Source: Methanohalophilus portucalensis (GTDB lineage: Archaea; Halobacteriota; Methanosarcinia; Methanosarcinales; Methanosarcinaceae). From it: a DNA stretch of 64,000 nt. Shown here piece by piece: positions 7,453 through 15,943 of this stretch. The notes under the pieces were generated by a model. That model saw nothing but the letters and a program-made list of their open reading frames with translations, searched no databases and was not told where the DNA came from. Position 1 is the stretch's first letter. Every line of letters begins with the position of its first letter. The position numbers and the translations under genes were made by a program. The stretch spans positions 124,001-188,000 of the forward strand of contig NZ_CP017881.1 of NCBI RefSeq assembly GCF_002761295.1, read 5' to 3'.

Positions 7453-8164
7453 TTGCATTCTCCTTTTGTGCATTATCCAGTGCAGAGTCCACACTTTCCC
7501 GGACAATATAGCCTGCTTTGTGCAATATGGTATCCCCGATCTCAGGATCATTATCCATACTTGCAGTACAGGGATAGGCATGATGGGCAGAGGAAACAGT
7601 TTCCTTGAAATCTGCAGCTTCGGTATAGACAAGTTTGCGGGCAACAAACCATGTGCATCCGCAGGGAGCATCCCTGATTACCCGTGCGGTTGTGATTTCC
7701 TCATTATCAAGTATTATTTCAATTTTGGGTTTCCCAAATCCCATTTCAACAAATCTGTCTATTACAGGTTGGCCTGTTTTCTCAAGGCTGCAAAAAGGCT
7801 TGGGGAAAGTATATTCGATTCCCTCATTCTGAAGTTTTTCTGCAACCTGGCGGACAAGGCCTGCCGGGGCAAGTTTAGGATTCTCAACAGGTGCAATCAC
7901 GCCTTTTGCATGTGCTTTTTTCGCAACTGTGGGCAGGCCAGCAAACAGGTCAGGATGCAGATCCATTGCAAGGAGCAGGTCACAGGGTTTCAGGTCAGCA
8001 GGCAGGTATTCTTCCGGCTCTTCCACAAATTCAGGCAGATCTGCAGGCAATTCATGGATTTCTGTAAGGAACCCTGAATATGATTTGCGTCCCTGTCGAC
8101 AGTGATCGCAGGCTTCCCCACAGGATGTGCAGAACTGATCAGAATTTATGAGATTGCCCAGCAC
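7442..8164 (-). CDS. DUF166 family protein; true N-terminus probably lies upstream
   Basis: At least 240 aa, with cysteine-rich N-terminal FCTSCGEACDHC and the central DAPCGCTWFVA motif of the DUF166 family, whose function is unknown. The longest frame with a normal start codon begins at GTG 8164. However, twenty further in-frame codons upstream encode a strand that looks like the conserved protein start (IRISVLYSGEFGKK), and an ideal AGGAGGT (8231-8237) sits six bases before an in-frame TTA at 8224-8222. I think translation really begins near 8224, by a non-standard or mutated TTG codon. It is the first gene of the DUF166-CGGC-ferredoxin-GXGXG operon, behind a strong palindromic operator. 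Confidence 0.8.
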   Translation of the reverse strand: MLGNLINSDQFCTSCGEACDHCRQGRKSYSGFLTEIHELPADLPEFVEEPEEYLPADLKPCDLLLAMDLHPDLFAGLPTVAKKAHAKGVIAPVENPKLAPAGLVRQVAEKLQNEGIEYTFPKPFCSLEKTGQPVIDRFVEMGFGKPKIEIILDNEEITTARVIRDAPCGCTWFVARKLVYTEAADFKETVSSAHHAYPCTASMDNDPEIGDTILHKAGYIVRESVDSALDNAQKENANAR

Positions 8165-8249
8165 CTTTTTCCCGAATTCCCCGCTGTACAGGACACTTAT
8201 TCTTATTGGTTGCGTATCTGCTAAGGTACGACCTCCTAGATATAATTTC

Positions 8250-8279
8250 TATACCAGGTATATTAGTAATACTGGTATA
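8250..8279. promoter_or_regulatory. Palindromic operator at the DUF166 operon promoter
   Basis: TATACCAGGTATA (8250-8262) is a perfect palindrome around one central base. The outer arms TATACCAG (8250-8257) and CTGGTATA (8272-8279) form a second, larger inverted repeat. On the minus strand the TATA box TTTATATA (about 8277-8284) overlaps one arm, and the AGGAGGT ribosome binding site follows. The arrangement fits a repressor that blocks TBP or polymerase. Confidence 0.6.
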
Positions 8280-8298
8280 TAAATAAGGGAGTATCTAT

Positions 8299-8439
8299 TC
8301 AGATACCACCCAGTTCAGGAAGCCAGGCAATCTTGATTATGTAAAGGAGAATCAGGATCAGTATTGCCAGCAGGATCAGTTTTTTCATTTTGCAAAAGAA
8401 AAACCCGACAGATTTGCCGATTTTGAATATAAAATCCAT
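8299..8439 (-). CDS. Small single-span membrane peptide (46 aa)
   Basis: ATG at 8437-8439, preceded by GGTGGTGGA, opens a 46-residue frame ending with TGA. A basic N-terminus (GKSVGFFFCKMKK) is followed by a strongly hydrophobic helix (LILLAILILILLYIIKIAWL) and a short tail. It lies in the gap between the DUF166 operon promoter and the cyclophilin gene. Codon use looks ordinary and the ribosome binding site is good, but there is no family match from memory. Confidence 0.5.
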   Translation of the reverse strand: MDFIFKIGKSVGFFFCKMKKLILLAILILILLYIIKIAWLPELGGI

Positions 8440-8464
8440 TCCACCACCATACCACCTATTGTTT

Positions 8465-8890
8465 TCATTCTTCCACTACACGCAGGCGGTTCATTACATC
8501 GCCTGGTTTGATTTTATATACGACATCCATTCCCTCGATGACCTTTCCAAAAACCGTGTGCATACCGTCCAGGTGGGATTGAGGGGAATGGGTTATGAAG
8601 AACTGGCTTCCTCCGGTATCCTTGCCTGCGTGGGCCATTGACAGGGCACCTTTTGTGTGTTTTCGTGGATTGATCTCACATTTGATCGTGTAACCCGGCC
8701 CACCTGTTCCATCGCCCTTGGGGCATCCTCCCTGTATCACAAAATCAGGGATAACCCTGTGAAAGTCCAGGCCATTATAGAATCCCTGCTTGATAAGTTT
8801 TTCAAAATTGGCAACCGTGCGGGGTGCATCATTTTCAAATAATTCAAGGATAATATCTCCCTTGTCTGTCTCGATAATGGCTTTTTTCAT
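8465..8890 (-). CDS. Cyclophilin-type peptidyl-prolyl cis-trans isomerase
   Basis: A 141-aa single-domain cyclophilin with the catalytic-site segment [13 protein letters not shown] and the later [10 protein letters not shown] and [14 protein letters not shown] motifs. It speeds up rotation about Xaa-Pro bonds during protein folding in the cytosol; no signal peptide is present. The ATG of [10 protein letters not shown] was chosen because GGAGTTG precedes it, whereas the longer frame adds eight residues not seen in the family. Confidence 0.95.
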   Translation of the reverse strand: MKKAIIETDKGDIILELFENDAPRTVANFEKLIKQGFYNGLDFHRVIPDFVIQGGCPKGDGTGGPGYTIKCEINPRKHTKGALSMAHAGKDTGGSQFFITHSPQSHLDGMHTVFGKVIEGMDVVYKIKPGDVMNRLRVVEE

Positions 8891-8930
8891 TTTGCAACTC
8901 CGTTTTAATTTCATCTTGAGATTTGAATGA

Positions 8931-10349
8931 TCAGTTTATAGTTATTTCGCTGGACTTCATTGAAAGATAAATTCCGGGACTCGAATCTTCAATGTTCAGC
9001 CGGACATACTCGCTGGTGTTATTGAATGTGACGGAAGTCGGTCCGACATCCTGGATTTCATCTTCCATTTCCCTGAAATAATTATACCAGAGGTCCCAGG
9101 TGTCTTCTGTTGGATATTTTGTGATGGTTACGTTTTCTGTATAACCGTTTATAGTTTCAACAGAATTTGCCGTTATGTAGAGGTTTTCCATATCATTACC
9201 CCTTCTTTCAATATCTCCTTTGAGAAGAATTGTATTAATTGAAAGGCCAACATCACCCGAACGATTTGATACCTGTATGGGTGGCTGCGTCTTGAATACA
9301 ACCCCGTCTTTCTGCTGAAGTATGAGGGCTCCACTATCATAGATATACTGCTGGTCCACCATGAAATTGTAGTCAGATTCCATCTTAAGAGTACCTTTGC
9401 TAATTTCGGAATTGTTCATGGTGATTATACGTGTGTTGTTTACATAGGTTACATTTGTTGTCCGATTTGTGGTCTGATACTCAAAAATTTGTGAGGATTC
9501 AGCAACACCATCATAATTTACGTAATCAAAGAGATAATTTCCTCCAAGTTTCATGTAATGCTGTATTAGGTCATAAAGGGGAGCGGAATCACTGATATTA
9601 TAATTTGTACCGTTAATCAATAAGGGTTGATTTGATTTTTTTAAGGTTAAATTGGTATCTTTTGTTAAACAATCAATGTGTAATACACGTGGGTCATTAT
9701 TAAGGTATATTTTAGAGTCATCTGTTCCATCGAGTTTTATGTCCTCGCTAATCCATTTTTCGGAAGGATATCCTCCACTCAAAGAAATGCGAATATGTTT
9801 ATCATTAACATCGGCATTTTTGAACTGAATCCATCTATTGTAAGTTGTTGTCCTGAAATGAATGTCAAAATTTTGAGCTAATTTGTCGTTGGCTGTATAC
9901 TCTGATGGATCTTGCAGGAATTCAAATTGCATTGATGTTATTGGATTTGTCACATTAGTATCAAGCTCTTCAACCGCAATTCCGAAAGAATAAGGCAACA
10001 TATTCGAAGGCACATACTCACTTTCAATGGTGGAAGTTATCAGTAACTTGCCTGCACTTTCATTAAGATCCAGATAACCCACGGAATTCGAGTCCTTTAT
10101 GTAGGGCAGGTCATCCGTCCCCAGGTCTATCGATACCGTATTTGGGACGCTATTTGCGATTTCTGCCTGCTTTTTGAGTTCCAGCATGGAATGGTGTACC
10201 TGCTCACTGTGTGCGGCTTCATCATCGCTGACATAGATTGGGACCCAGGTGGAGGTAAATACTGACATGAACGTTACAAGGATAGCCAGGAGGAGTATAG
10301 CCCCCACAACTATCGAGACTGCCTCTGTGTCTTCATTCAGGTTTTTCAT
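8931..10349 (-). CDS. Large pilin-like secreted protein with type IV pilin N-terminus
   Basis: A 472-aa protein whose first 40 residues show the archaeal pilin pattern: acidic stretch NEDTEAVS followed by a hydrophobic helix [20 protein letters not shown]. The remaining 430 residues are predicted extracellular, rich in Asn, Ser, Thr and N-glycosylation sequons (NVT, NRT, NNT, NNS, NTS). It overlaps the smaller pilin gene by four bases (ATGA), so the two are coupled. It is probably a surface adhesin or minor pilin processed by a prepilin peptidase; the nearby AglJ-like transferase could glycosylate it, which is inference. Confidence 0.75.
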   Translation of the reverse strand: MKNLNEDTEAVSIVVGAILLLAILVTFMSVFTSTWVPIYVSDDEAAHSEQVHHSMLELKKQAEIANSVPNTVSIDLGTDDLPYIKDSNSVGYLDLNESAGKLLITSTIESEYVPSNMLPYSFGIAVEELDTNVTNPITSMQFEFLQDPSEYTANDKLAQNFDIHFRTTTYNRWIQFKNADVNDKHIRISLSGGYPSEKWISEDIKLDGTDDSKIYLNNDPRVLHIDCLTKDTNLTLKKSNQPLLINGTNYNISDSAPLYDLIQHYMKLGGNYLFDYVNYDGVAESSQIFEYQTTNRTTNVTYVNNTRIITMNNSEISKGTLKMESDYNFMVDQQYIYDSGALILQQKDGVVFKTQPPIQVSNRSGDVGLSINTILLKGDIERRGNDMENLYITANSVETINGYTENVTITKYPTEDTWDLWYNYFREMEDEIQDVGPTSVTFNNTSEYVRLNIEDSSPGIYLSMKSSEITIN

Positions 10350-10735
10350 TCGATCAGCCCCTGGGAAGGCTTGTGTATCAGGTTAATATCTGTATTATTT
10401 GTGTCAAGGGTGATAGTGGTGCCTATGGACCATTCATTGCTGGAGTTGAGAGGAGAGGAATTATTAATTGTAATTTCCTGGCCATGTACCATGAATTTGA
10501 GTTCCTCAACATCCACCGGCTCGCCTCCCATGTGCACAACATCTACATTGGATCCGTTTGGTTCAATGTCAACATCGATGTGGGGGATATCCATCGGAGG
10601 CTGGAGGTTGAATATAGCAATCGCTACGATCGTTGCCATCAGCACCGTAATCGTTATCATCAGCACCGTTCCCACAACATCCGATACGCCGCTTTCATCG
10701 GCCTGCAAACATCTCCCTCTCTGCATGATTAACAT
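10346..10735 (-). CDS. Type IV pilin N-terminal domain protein
   Basis: A 129-aa protein with the archaeal pilin signature ADESGVSDVVGTVLMITITVLMA, where a charged residue pair precedes the hydrophobic assembly helix, then a short beta-rich external domain with NNS and NNT sequons. This matches the archaeal type IV pilin N-terminal domain family common in euryarchaea. ATG at 10735 or ATG three codons later could be the start; no strong ribosome binding site separates them. TATA-like AAATATAAT lies about 40 bp upstream. First gene of a two-gene unit with the large pilin-like protein. Confidence 0.8.
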   Translation of the reverse strand: MLIMQRGRCLQADESGVSDVVGTVLMITITVLMATIVAIAIFNLQPPMDIPHIDVDIEPNGSNVDVVHMGGEPVDVEELKFMVHGQEITINNSSPLNSSNEWSIGTTITLDTNNTDINLIHKPSQGLIE

Positions 10736-10874
10736 CTCTGCAATATTATACAGTAACAGTAATGTTGTCCTCTATTATATTTAAAGATACTATTAAAATA
10801 GGCACTGCATGGTTTGAGAAATAATTAGAAGAGAATAACCGGAATAAAAAAAGAAAATGGAAAGGAGAGTAGAT

Positions 10875-10900
10875 AAAGTAATATCCGGAGATATTACTTT
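10875..10900 (-). terminator. Long hairpin at the end of thiC
   Basis: AAAGTAATATC (10875-10885) and GATATTACTTT (10890-10900) form a perfect 11-bp stem with loop CGGA. The thiC stop codon lies in the stem. The minus-strand continuation is pyrimidine-rich. Termination or 3'-end protection is likely. Confidence 0.55.
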
Positions 10901-12177
10901 GCAAGATCGTAGTTCTGGTTTACGATCTTCAGGGCGCAGAAGTTTCCGCACATGGTACATGCATCTGTGTCTTCCGGTGCACGGCTGTTCCTGACATCAC
11001 GTGCAAGTTCCGGGTCAAGTGCCAGACTGTACATCTTCTCCCAGTCAAGTTCACGGCGTGCCCTTGCCATTGCAAGATCCTGATCACGCTTGTTGAGTTT
11101 GACCATATCACCTACGTGGGCTGCGATCTTGGATGTCTTGACACCTTCGATAACATCTTCCTTATTTGGCAGGGCAAGGTGCTCTGCGGGGGTTACATAG
11201 CACAGGAAGTCACAGCCAGCGGCTGCGGACTGGGATGCACCGATTGCGGTGACGATGTGGTCACGTCCCGGAGCAACATCGGTGATGAGTGGGCCGAGCA
11301 TGTAGAATGGCTTGTGGTCACTCATGGACTTCATGAGTTTGACGTTCATATCCACCTCGTCCAGTGGAACATGGCCAGGACCTTCTACAATAACCTGGAG
11401 GTCATATTCGTCGTGGGCCCTCTGGGCACATTCGGAGTTGATGATCAGTTCCTGGATCTGTGCACGGTCGGTTGCATCGTGGATAGCACCGGCACGCATT
11501 CCATTGCCTGTTGAAAGGGTGACTTCGTGTTCCTTGAGGATTTCACAGAGATAGTCGAAGTCCGCGTAAAGGGGATTTTCCTTTTCGTTGTGGAGCATCC
11601 AGGAGCTCATGAAAGCACCTCCGCGGGAGCAAAGTCCGCCATAGCGGCCATGAGCTTTAAGCCTGTCCAGTACGATATTATTGACACCGGTGTGGATTGC
11701 CATGAAGTTTGTACCGAGTTTTGCCTGTTCCTCGGTTGCATTCCACAGGTCGTCTTCTGTCATGTGGACGATGGAACCGTCCCTTTTGGCTGCTGAGATA
11801 AAGGCCTGGTAGAGTGGTACTGAACCTACGGACAGGTCAATTGCGTCACAGACCTTTTTCCTGATTCCGAGGAAATCTCCGCCGGTACCCAGTTCCATAA
11901 GGGTGTCTGCGCCGGCTGCCTGTGCTGCCTTTGCTTTTTCGATTTCAAGATTCTCATCGACGATATCGGAAGATGCTCCGATGGAAGCGTTCACTTTTGT
12001 AGTAAGCCCTTCTCCAATACCACACACTCTGATGTCCCTGTAGGGGGTAACAGGTATAACGATTCTTCCGGCTGCAATTCCGCGGCGCACAAATTCAGGC
12101 TCAACACCTTCGATTTCTGCAACCTTCTTCATCTCTTCGGTAATAGTTCCGTTCTTGGCATCTGTTACGATTGACAT
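10894..12177 (-). CDS. thiC: ThiC, phosphomethylpyrimidine synthase
   Basis: A 427-aa radical SAM enzyme of the non-canonical type with the C-terminal cluster motif CTMCGNFC (C-x2-C-x4-C pattern) near residue 408. It converts 5-aminoimidazole ribotide to hydroxymethylpyrimidine phosphate in thiamine synthesis. The core holds the expected NASIG, MELGTGGD, EGPGHVPL and MLGPLITDVAPGRDH segments. Start ATG follows GAGGTAAAAAC. The length is normal for the archaeal and bacterial core without the plant-like extension. It is a single-gene unit with TTTAAATA about 45 bp upstream. No TPP riboswitch could be seen in the leader. Confidence 0.96.
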   Translation of the reverse strand: MSIVTDAKNGTITEEMKKVAEIEGVEPEFVRRGIAAGRIVIPVTPYRDIRVCGIGEGLTTKVNASIGASSDIVDENLEIEKAKAAQAAGADTLMELGTGGDFLGIRKKVCDAIDLSVGSVPLYQAFISAAKRDGSIVHMTEDDLWNATEEQAKLGTNFMAIHTGVNNIVLDRLKAHGRYGGLCSRGGAFMSSWMLHNEKENPLYADFDYLCEILKEHEVTLSTGNGMRAGAIHDATDRAQIQELIINSECAQRAHDEYDLQVIVEGPGHVPLDEVDMNVKLMKSMSDHKPFYMLGPLITDVAPGRDHIVTAIGASQSAAAGCDFLCYVTPAEHLALPNKEDVIEGVKTSKIAAHVGDMVKLNKRDQDLAMARARRELDWEKMYSLALDPELARDVRNSRAPEDTDACTMCGNFCALKIVNQNYDLAK

Positions 12178-12430
12178 GTTTTTACCTCGTTTTAATGATG
12201 GGAAATGGGTACATATTTTATTTAAACCTTATTAAAAAATCAATTTGTGTTGATGTAAAGTAGTTTTGAGTTTGCTTTCTATTCTAATTGTGATGCACAT
12301 GCATAATTAGTTAGAAGTATGCAGGTAACGTTTTTTGATATTTATGCACAAAAAATAAATCATATATAAGTAACAAAATATGATTTCTCAAAAGTAAAGT
12401 GAAGTTGTTTATAGGTCCCTTCTGGCAAAT
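12178..12430. other. thiC upstream region (253 bp) with small palindrome
   Basis: AT-rich region holding the thiC promoter (TTTAAATA near 12220-12228, minus strand). ATGCA-CA-TGCAT at 12293-12304 is a palindrome about 90 bp upstream of the predicted start of transcription, and two further ATGCA copies lie at about 12319 and 12343. No ORF is supported. A role in thiamine control is possible but unproved. Confidence 0.35.
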
Positions 12431-13348
12431 TCATCTTTGCTGGCGGCGAAGGGTACGCATTGTCTCCCTGTGGAGGGATACTACAAGATCACTTAGCATT
12501 CCGAATATGAACATCTGGATTCCCGAAATAATGAGCAACGCTGTCAGGATGGTCATTGGTATATGGGTAATACCTATCATCCATTCACTTACGACATAGA
12601 TTCCCAGCAATATGCCACAAAGAGTAAGTATAGCACCGATTATCCCGAAATAGAACATCGGGTTGTGAAATTTGGCCATTTTATAGATCGTACTGCCAAT
12701 CCCAAAACCATCAGTCAGGGGGTTGAGTTTCGTATCTCCTTCATCAGGACGCGGCCTGTAGGCTATTGGAACGACTTCTACGCGATGCTCTTTTTTCATA
12801 CTGTCAACAGCAATCTCTGATTCGATCTCAAAACCCGTCTCATGGAGCTCCAGTTCCCGGATTGCCTGGTTTGTGAATCCCCTGTAGCCAGACAGGATAT
12901 CCACAAGATTTTTCCTGTAAATGATACTAAAAAATTTATTAAGCATCTTGTTGCCGATCAGGTTCAGTTTTGTAAAAGCACCCGCATCAAAATCTGCAAA
13001 CCGGTTGCCAATAACATGGTCTGCCCTTCCTGTTTCCAGTGGTTCAAGCATTGAATGAACGTCTTTTGCAAGATAGGTTCCATCCCCGTCGATCATAATG
13101 ACATAAGGGTCATCTATCATTGAAAGAGCATCCTGGACAGCCTGGCCTTTTCCTTTCCCTGTCTGGGCAACAACTCTTGCGCCCATACTTTTGGCAATTT
13201 CCTGTGTATCATCAGAGCTATTGCCATCAATAACAAAAATATTTCCGAAACCTTCGGTATTGAAATCTTCAATAAGCTGGCCGATGGTGACACCCTCATT
13301 CAATGTGGGTATGAGGATGCAAACATCTTCCCTGTAGTCTTCAGTCAC
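12431..13348 (-). CDS. AglJ-like N-glycosylation glycosyltransferase (GT2, dolichyl-phosphate type)
   Basis: A 305-aa family-2 glycosyltransferase. The nucleotide-sugar domain has IPTLNEG, DGNSSDDT and MIDGDGTY (DxD-like), and the C-terminus carries two membrane helices (about 233-260 and 265-290), the layout of AglJ, which adds the first sugar to dolichyl phosphate in archaeal N-glycosylation. The IGNRFADFDAGAF and NKMLNKFFS segments match this subfamily as I recall it. GTG start after AAGGGAATAAC. Located 10 bp downstream of tbp, perhaps in the same transcript. A dolichyl-phosphate mannose synthase role is the alternative. Confidence 0.8.
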   Translation of the reverse strand: MTEDYREDVCILIPTLNEGVTIGQLIEDFNTEGFGNIFVIDGNSSDDTQEIAKSMGARVVAQTGKGKGQAVQDALSMIDDPYVIMIDGDGTYLAKDVHSMLEPLETGRADHVIGNRFADFDAGAFTKLNLIGNKMLNKFFSIIYRKNLVDILSGYRGFTNQAIRELELHETGFEIESEIAVDSMKKEHRVEVVPIAYRPRPDEGDTKLNPLTDGFGIGSTIYKMAKFHNPMFYFGIIGAILTLCGILLGIYVVSEWMIGITHIPMTILTALLIISGIQMFIFGMLSDLVVSLHRETMRTLRRQQR

Positions 13349-13358
13349 GTTATTCCCT

Positions 13359-13910
13359 TTACAGGAGGCCCATATTGTCCAGCTGTTGTCTTACTACCTC
13401 TACTCCTTCTTCGCAGTTTTCCGGGGATTTGCCACCGGTAACCACCAGTTTTCCGGAACTGAATATCAGTACGACAACTTTTGGCTCATCGATCCTGTAA
13501 ACGAGTCCCGGGAACTGTTCAGGTTCATATTCGATATTCTCAAGACCGAGTCCGATTGCGATTGCATTAAGGTTGAGTACAGCTTTGAGGTCAGCGGAGG
13601 CGACAATGTTCTGTACGGTGATATCCGGTTTTTCAAGGGTATCTATGCCAATGCCGTTGAGTTTTTTGGCCATGTCCGCAATTACTGTGTGTACATCATC
13701 TACGTTTTTGGCACCTGTACAGACCACTTTCCCCGATGTGAAAACAAGAAATGCCGCCTTTGGGTTTGATACGCGGTATACGAGACCGGGGAATTTCTGC
13801 TTGTTATATTCTGCTCCTTCAAATTCAGCTTCGATCTTTGTAAGGTCGAATTCCTCGGCAAGTTTGGTGGAAGCTACCACATTTTCTATTTTAATGTTAT
13901 AATCTGTCAT
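13359..13910 (-). CDS. tbp: TATA-box-binding protein
   Basis: A 183-aa protein made of two similar halves, each with the TBP pattern: [10 protein letters not shown] / [10 protein letters not shown], then FPGLVYRV / FPGLVYRI and [12 protein letters not shown] / [12 protein letters not shown]. This is the complete saddle-shaped archaeal TBP that recruits TFB and RNA polymerase to promoters. The length is usual for archaea. Start ATG lies behind TATA-like TATATAAAC about 40-50 bp upstream. Confidence 0.98.
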   Translation of the reverse strand: MTDYNIKIENVVASTKLAEEFDLTKIEAEFEGAEYNKQKFPGLVYRVSNPKAAFLVFTSGKVVCTGAKNVDDVHTVIADMAKKLNGIGIDTLEKPDITVQNIVASADLKAVLNLNAIAIGLGLENIEYEPEQFPGLVYRIDEPKVVVLIFSSGKLVVTGGKSPENCEEGVEVVRQQLDNMGLL

Positions 13911-14005
13911 ATTCTCAGGTCCTTGGAAATTGAAGCAAATAATTCCAGATAGTTTATATATTCTTATAGTTTCTTAATTTAAATACCTATTTAAATAGCT
14001 TTACC

Positions 14006-15106
14006 TTATTCTGCCTTCCGCAGACCTTTGATAACAGCATCATACTTGCTTTTGACTCTCTCTATAAGGCCACCTTCCAGGTTACGATGGCTTGGGACAA
14101 GGATATCCGCTTCCCTTCCGATTTCCTCTCCTGCAGTGTTTGTTTCATAATCCGGGGCAATCAGTATTCCATCTTTTGAAACACCGATATGCAGATCTTT
14201 AACAATGCGTGCCACCATCTCGGTTTCCGGGGTGGCCCTGGCACTTATGGTCATGGCTCTTGATCGGTATTCATTCTTTAGTTCCTCGAGCAGCTCCAGG
14301 GTTTCCTTTACCCTGGCCGGATCTCCCTCGCTTTTTAGTATATTGACGGCTTCAGCAAGATCGTCAAATGTAGTGGATCCGACTTCGATAATCTCTCCTG
14401 AATAATGCTTTTCTACCTCTTCCTTATATCCCCGGGAAATAACCATTTTGTAAACCGTATCAAGGGTCTGACGTTCTTCCTCGGTGGGATTATAAGCATC
14501 TACCATGCGGTAATCTTTGATTCCACACATCTGTGCCAGGGATTCATGCATTGGGGTAAATCCTACAAACCTGCGTCCAAGCCAGCGGTCAAGTCCTTCT
14601 TTGCCACTTTGTTGTTTTGAAAGTTCTATCATCTTGTTGCGGATAAGTTCGGGTTTATTGTCCTCAAGACCGAAATAATCTGCAAAAAGAGGGGTGGTGG
14701 AGAGTAGTTTTGTCCTGCCTTGGGGAGTGCTTTCAATAAATCCCCGATCTTGTAATTCCCGGATATGATCATATGCCTTGTTGCCGCGCATATCTACAAT
14801 ATCCGATTGTACTACAGGCTGATGATAGGCTATCATGGAAAGGGTGCGTAGCATGGGAGAATTCAGCTCCCGGGGTGCAAAGGGACGGATTATATCAGAA
14901 TACTTTGATCTGACCTGCATGACATATCTTTCACCCAGGTCCACGATCTCCAGCCCTGCTTCCCTTTCTTCATATTCCCGGATTAGGGTTTCTACAATTT
15001 TTGTGACCTGTTTTTTATCTTTGTCAAGTATCTTTTGCAGCTTTTGTATCTCAACTGCACTGCCTGCTGCAAAAAGTGCAGCTTCAACAATTTCCCTGTC
15101 GGACAT
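14006..15106 (-). CDS. scpB: ScpB, condensin kleisin-associated subunit, with long C-terminal extension
   Basis: The first 170 or so residues match ScpB: two winged-helix modules with RPFAPRELNSPMLRTLSMIAYHQPVVQSDI and IRELQDRGFIESTPQGRTKLLSTTPLFADYFGL. ScpB pairs with ScpA and SMC to form the prokaryotic condensin that compacts and separates chromosomes. At 366 aa it is nearly twice the usual bacterial size; the C-terminal 190 residues (from about 175) contain a predicted alpha-helical stretch and a region with MTISARATPETEMVARIVKDL that I cannot assign. It follows scpA by 18 bp with AAGGGG upstream of ATG. Confidence 0.88.
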   Translation of the reverse strand: MSDREIVEAALFAAGSAVEIQKLQKILDKDKKQVTKIVETLIREYEEREAGLEIVDLGERYVMQVRSKYSDIIRPFAPRELNSPMLRTLSMIAYHQPVVQSDIVDMRGNKAYDHIRELQDRGFIESTPQGRTKLLSTTPLFADYFGLEDNKPELIRNKMIELSKQQSGKEGLDRWLGRRFVGFTPMHESLAQMCGIKDYRMVDAYNPTEEERQTLDTVYKMVISRGYKEEVEKHYSGEIIEVGSTTFDDLAEAVNILKSEGDPARVKETLELLEELKNEYRSRAMTISARATPETEMVARIVKDLHIGVSKDGILIAPDYETNTAGEEIGREADILVPSHRNLEGGLIERVKSKYDAVIKGLRKAE

Positions 15107-15124
15107 TTTTCAAACCAACCCCTT

Positions 15125-15943
15125 TCAAACAGGCTGCTCTTTATTTCCATAAGAGTATATATACAATTCTCCGAAGAGTTCATCCTGTCTCAAACAGATT
15201 TTCCTCTGGGAAGCCATGAAAAGGAGGGATAGGTAAGTCATTACCCTTTCTGAACGGGAGGGTATAGGATCTGTGATCTCAGTAAAACTGACCTTTTCTT
15301 TTCCCTGCAGAATCTCTTCAATTATTTCTTCCAGGTCTTCGACACGCCCCTTTATGTCTTCCTCATGAGCAATACCAAGCACATCTTCAGTGGTAGGCTC
15401 CTCTTCCATGTGGAGGACACGTTTTTGTCGCCTCTGGGTCCTTCTGGATTCAACATTTTCTGCCTTTTTCAATTCGTTTATAAGTTCCTGCAGGGTCACA
15501 GGTCTTGTAGCAGCGCGGCGAATAGGCAATTTGGGTACGGGGTAGTCTTCTTCATTCTGGAATTCGAGATCATCATCAGGTATATCATCATCGGGTTCTT
15601 CATCTTCTTCCTGTATGATACCTGTGGATTTCATTCTGAGGAGAATGGAAGCATAAAGCAGTGTTCTGCCTGAGATCCTGAGATCCATTATCTTCATTTC
15701 TTCTATTTTTTCCAGGAATTTATCCGTAATCTCTACAATATCAATATCCCAGGGATTGATACTTTCACTTTTTGCAAGGTTTACGAGGATCTCTACAGGT
15801 TCACAGAGCACATCATCTGATAATTCCAGTTCTTCTTCGTCAACACCCAGTTCCTTCAAGGTTTTCAGGAATTCAGGGTCAATACCCTGTCCCATGTTTT
15901 CCAGCAACGGGATTTCATCGTTTTTTACCGATGTACTGTTCAC
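15125..15943 (-). CDS. scpA: ScpA, condensin kleisin subunit
   Basis: A 272-aa kleisin. The N-terminal helices (PVEILVNLAKSESINPWDIDIVEITDKFL) match the SMC-neck binding part, the middle is acidic and low in complexity (EEDEEPDDDIPDDDLE), and the C-terminal winged helix (FMASQRKICLRQDELFGELYIY) binds the SMC head. ScpA bridges the two heads of an SMC dimer. Start GTG overlaps the smc stop as GTGA. Together with smc and scpB this forms a complete SMC-ScpAB operon. Confidence 0.92.
   Translation of the reverse strand: MNSTSVKNDEIPLLENMGQGIDPEFLKTLKELGVDEEELELSDDVLCEPVEILVNLAKSESINPWDIDIVEITDKFLEKIEEMKIMDLRISGRTLLYASILLRMKSTGIIQEEDEEPDDDIPDDDLEFQNEEDYPVPKLPIRRAATRPVTLQELINELKKAENVESRRTQRRQKRVLHMEEEPTTEDVLGIAHEEDIKGRVEDLEEIIEEILQGKEKVSFTEITDPIPSRSERVMTYLSLLFMASQRKICLRQDELFGELYIYSYGNKEQPV

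Noticed and set aside
7367-8077. Plus-strand open frame across the CGGC and DUF166 genes
   Set aside because: The minus-strand genes have family motifs, coupled starts and ribosome binding sites; the plus frame has none.
12178-12430. TPP riboswitch upstream of thiC
   Set aside because: The conserved THI-element strings are not visible in the leader and the distance between the predicted start of transcription and thiC is too short to hold one.
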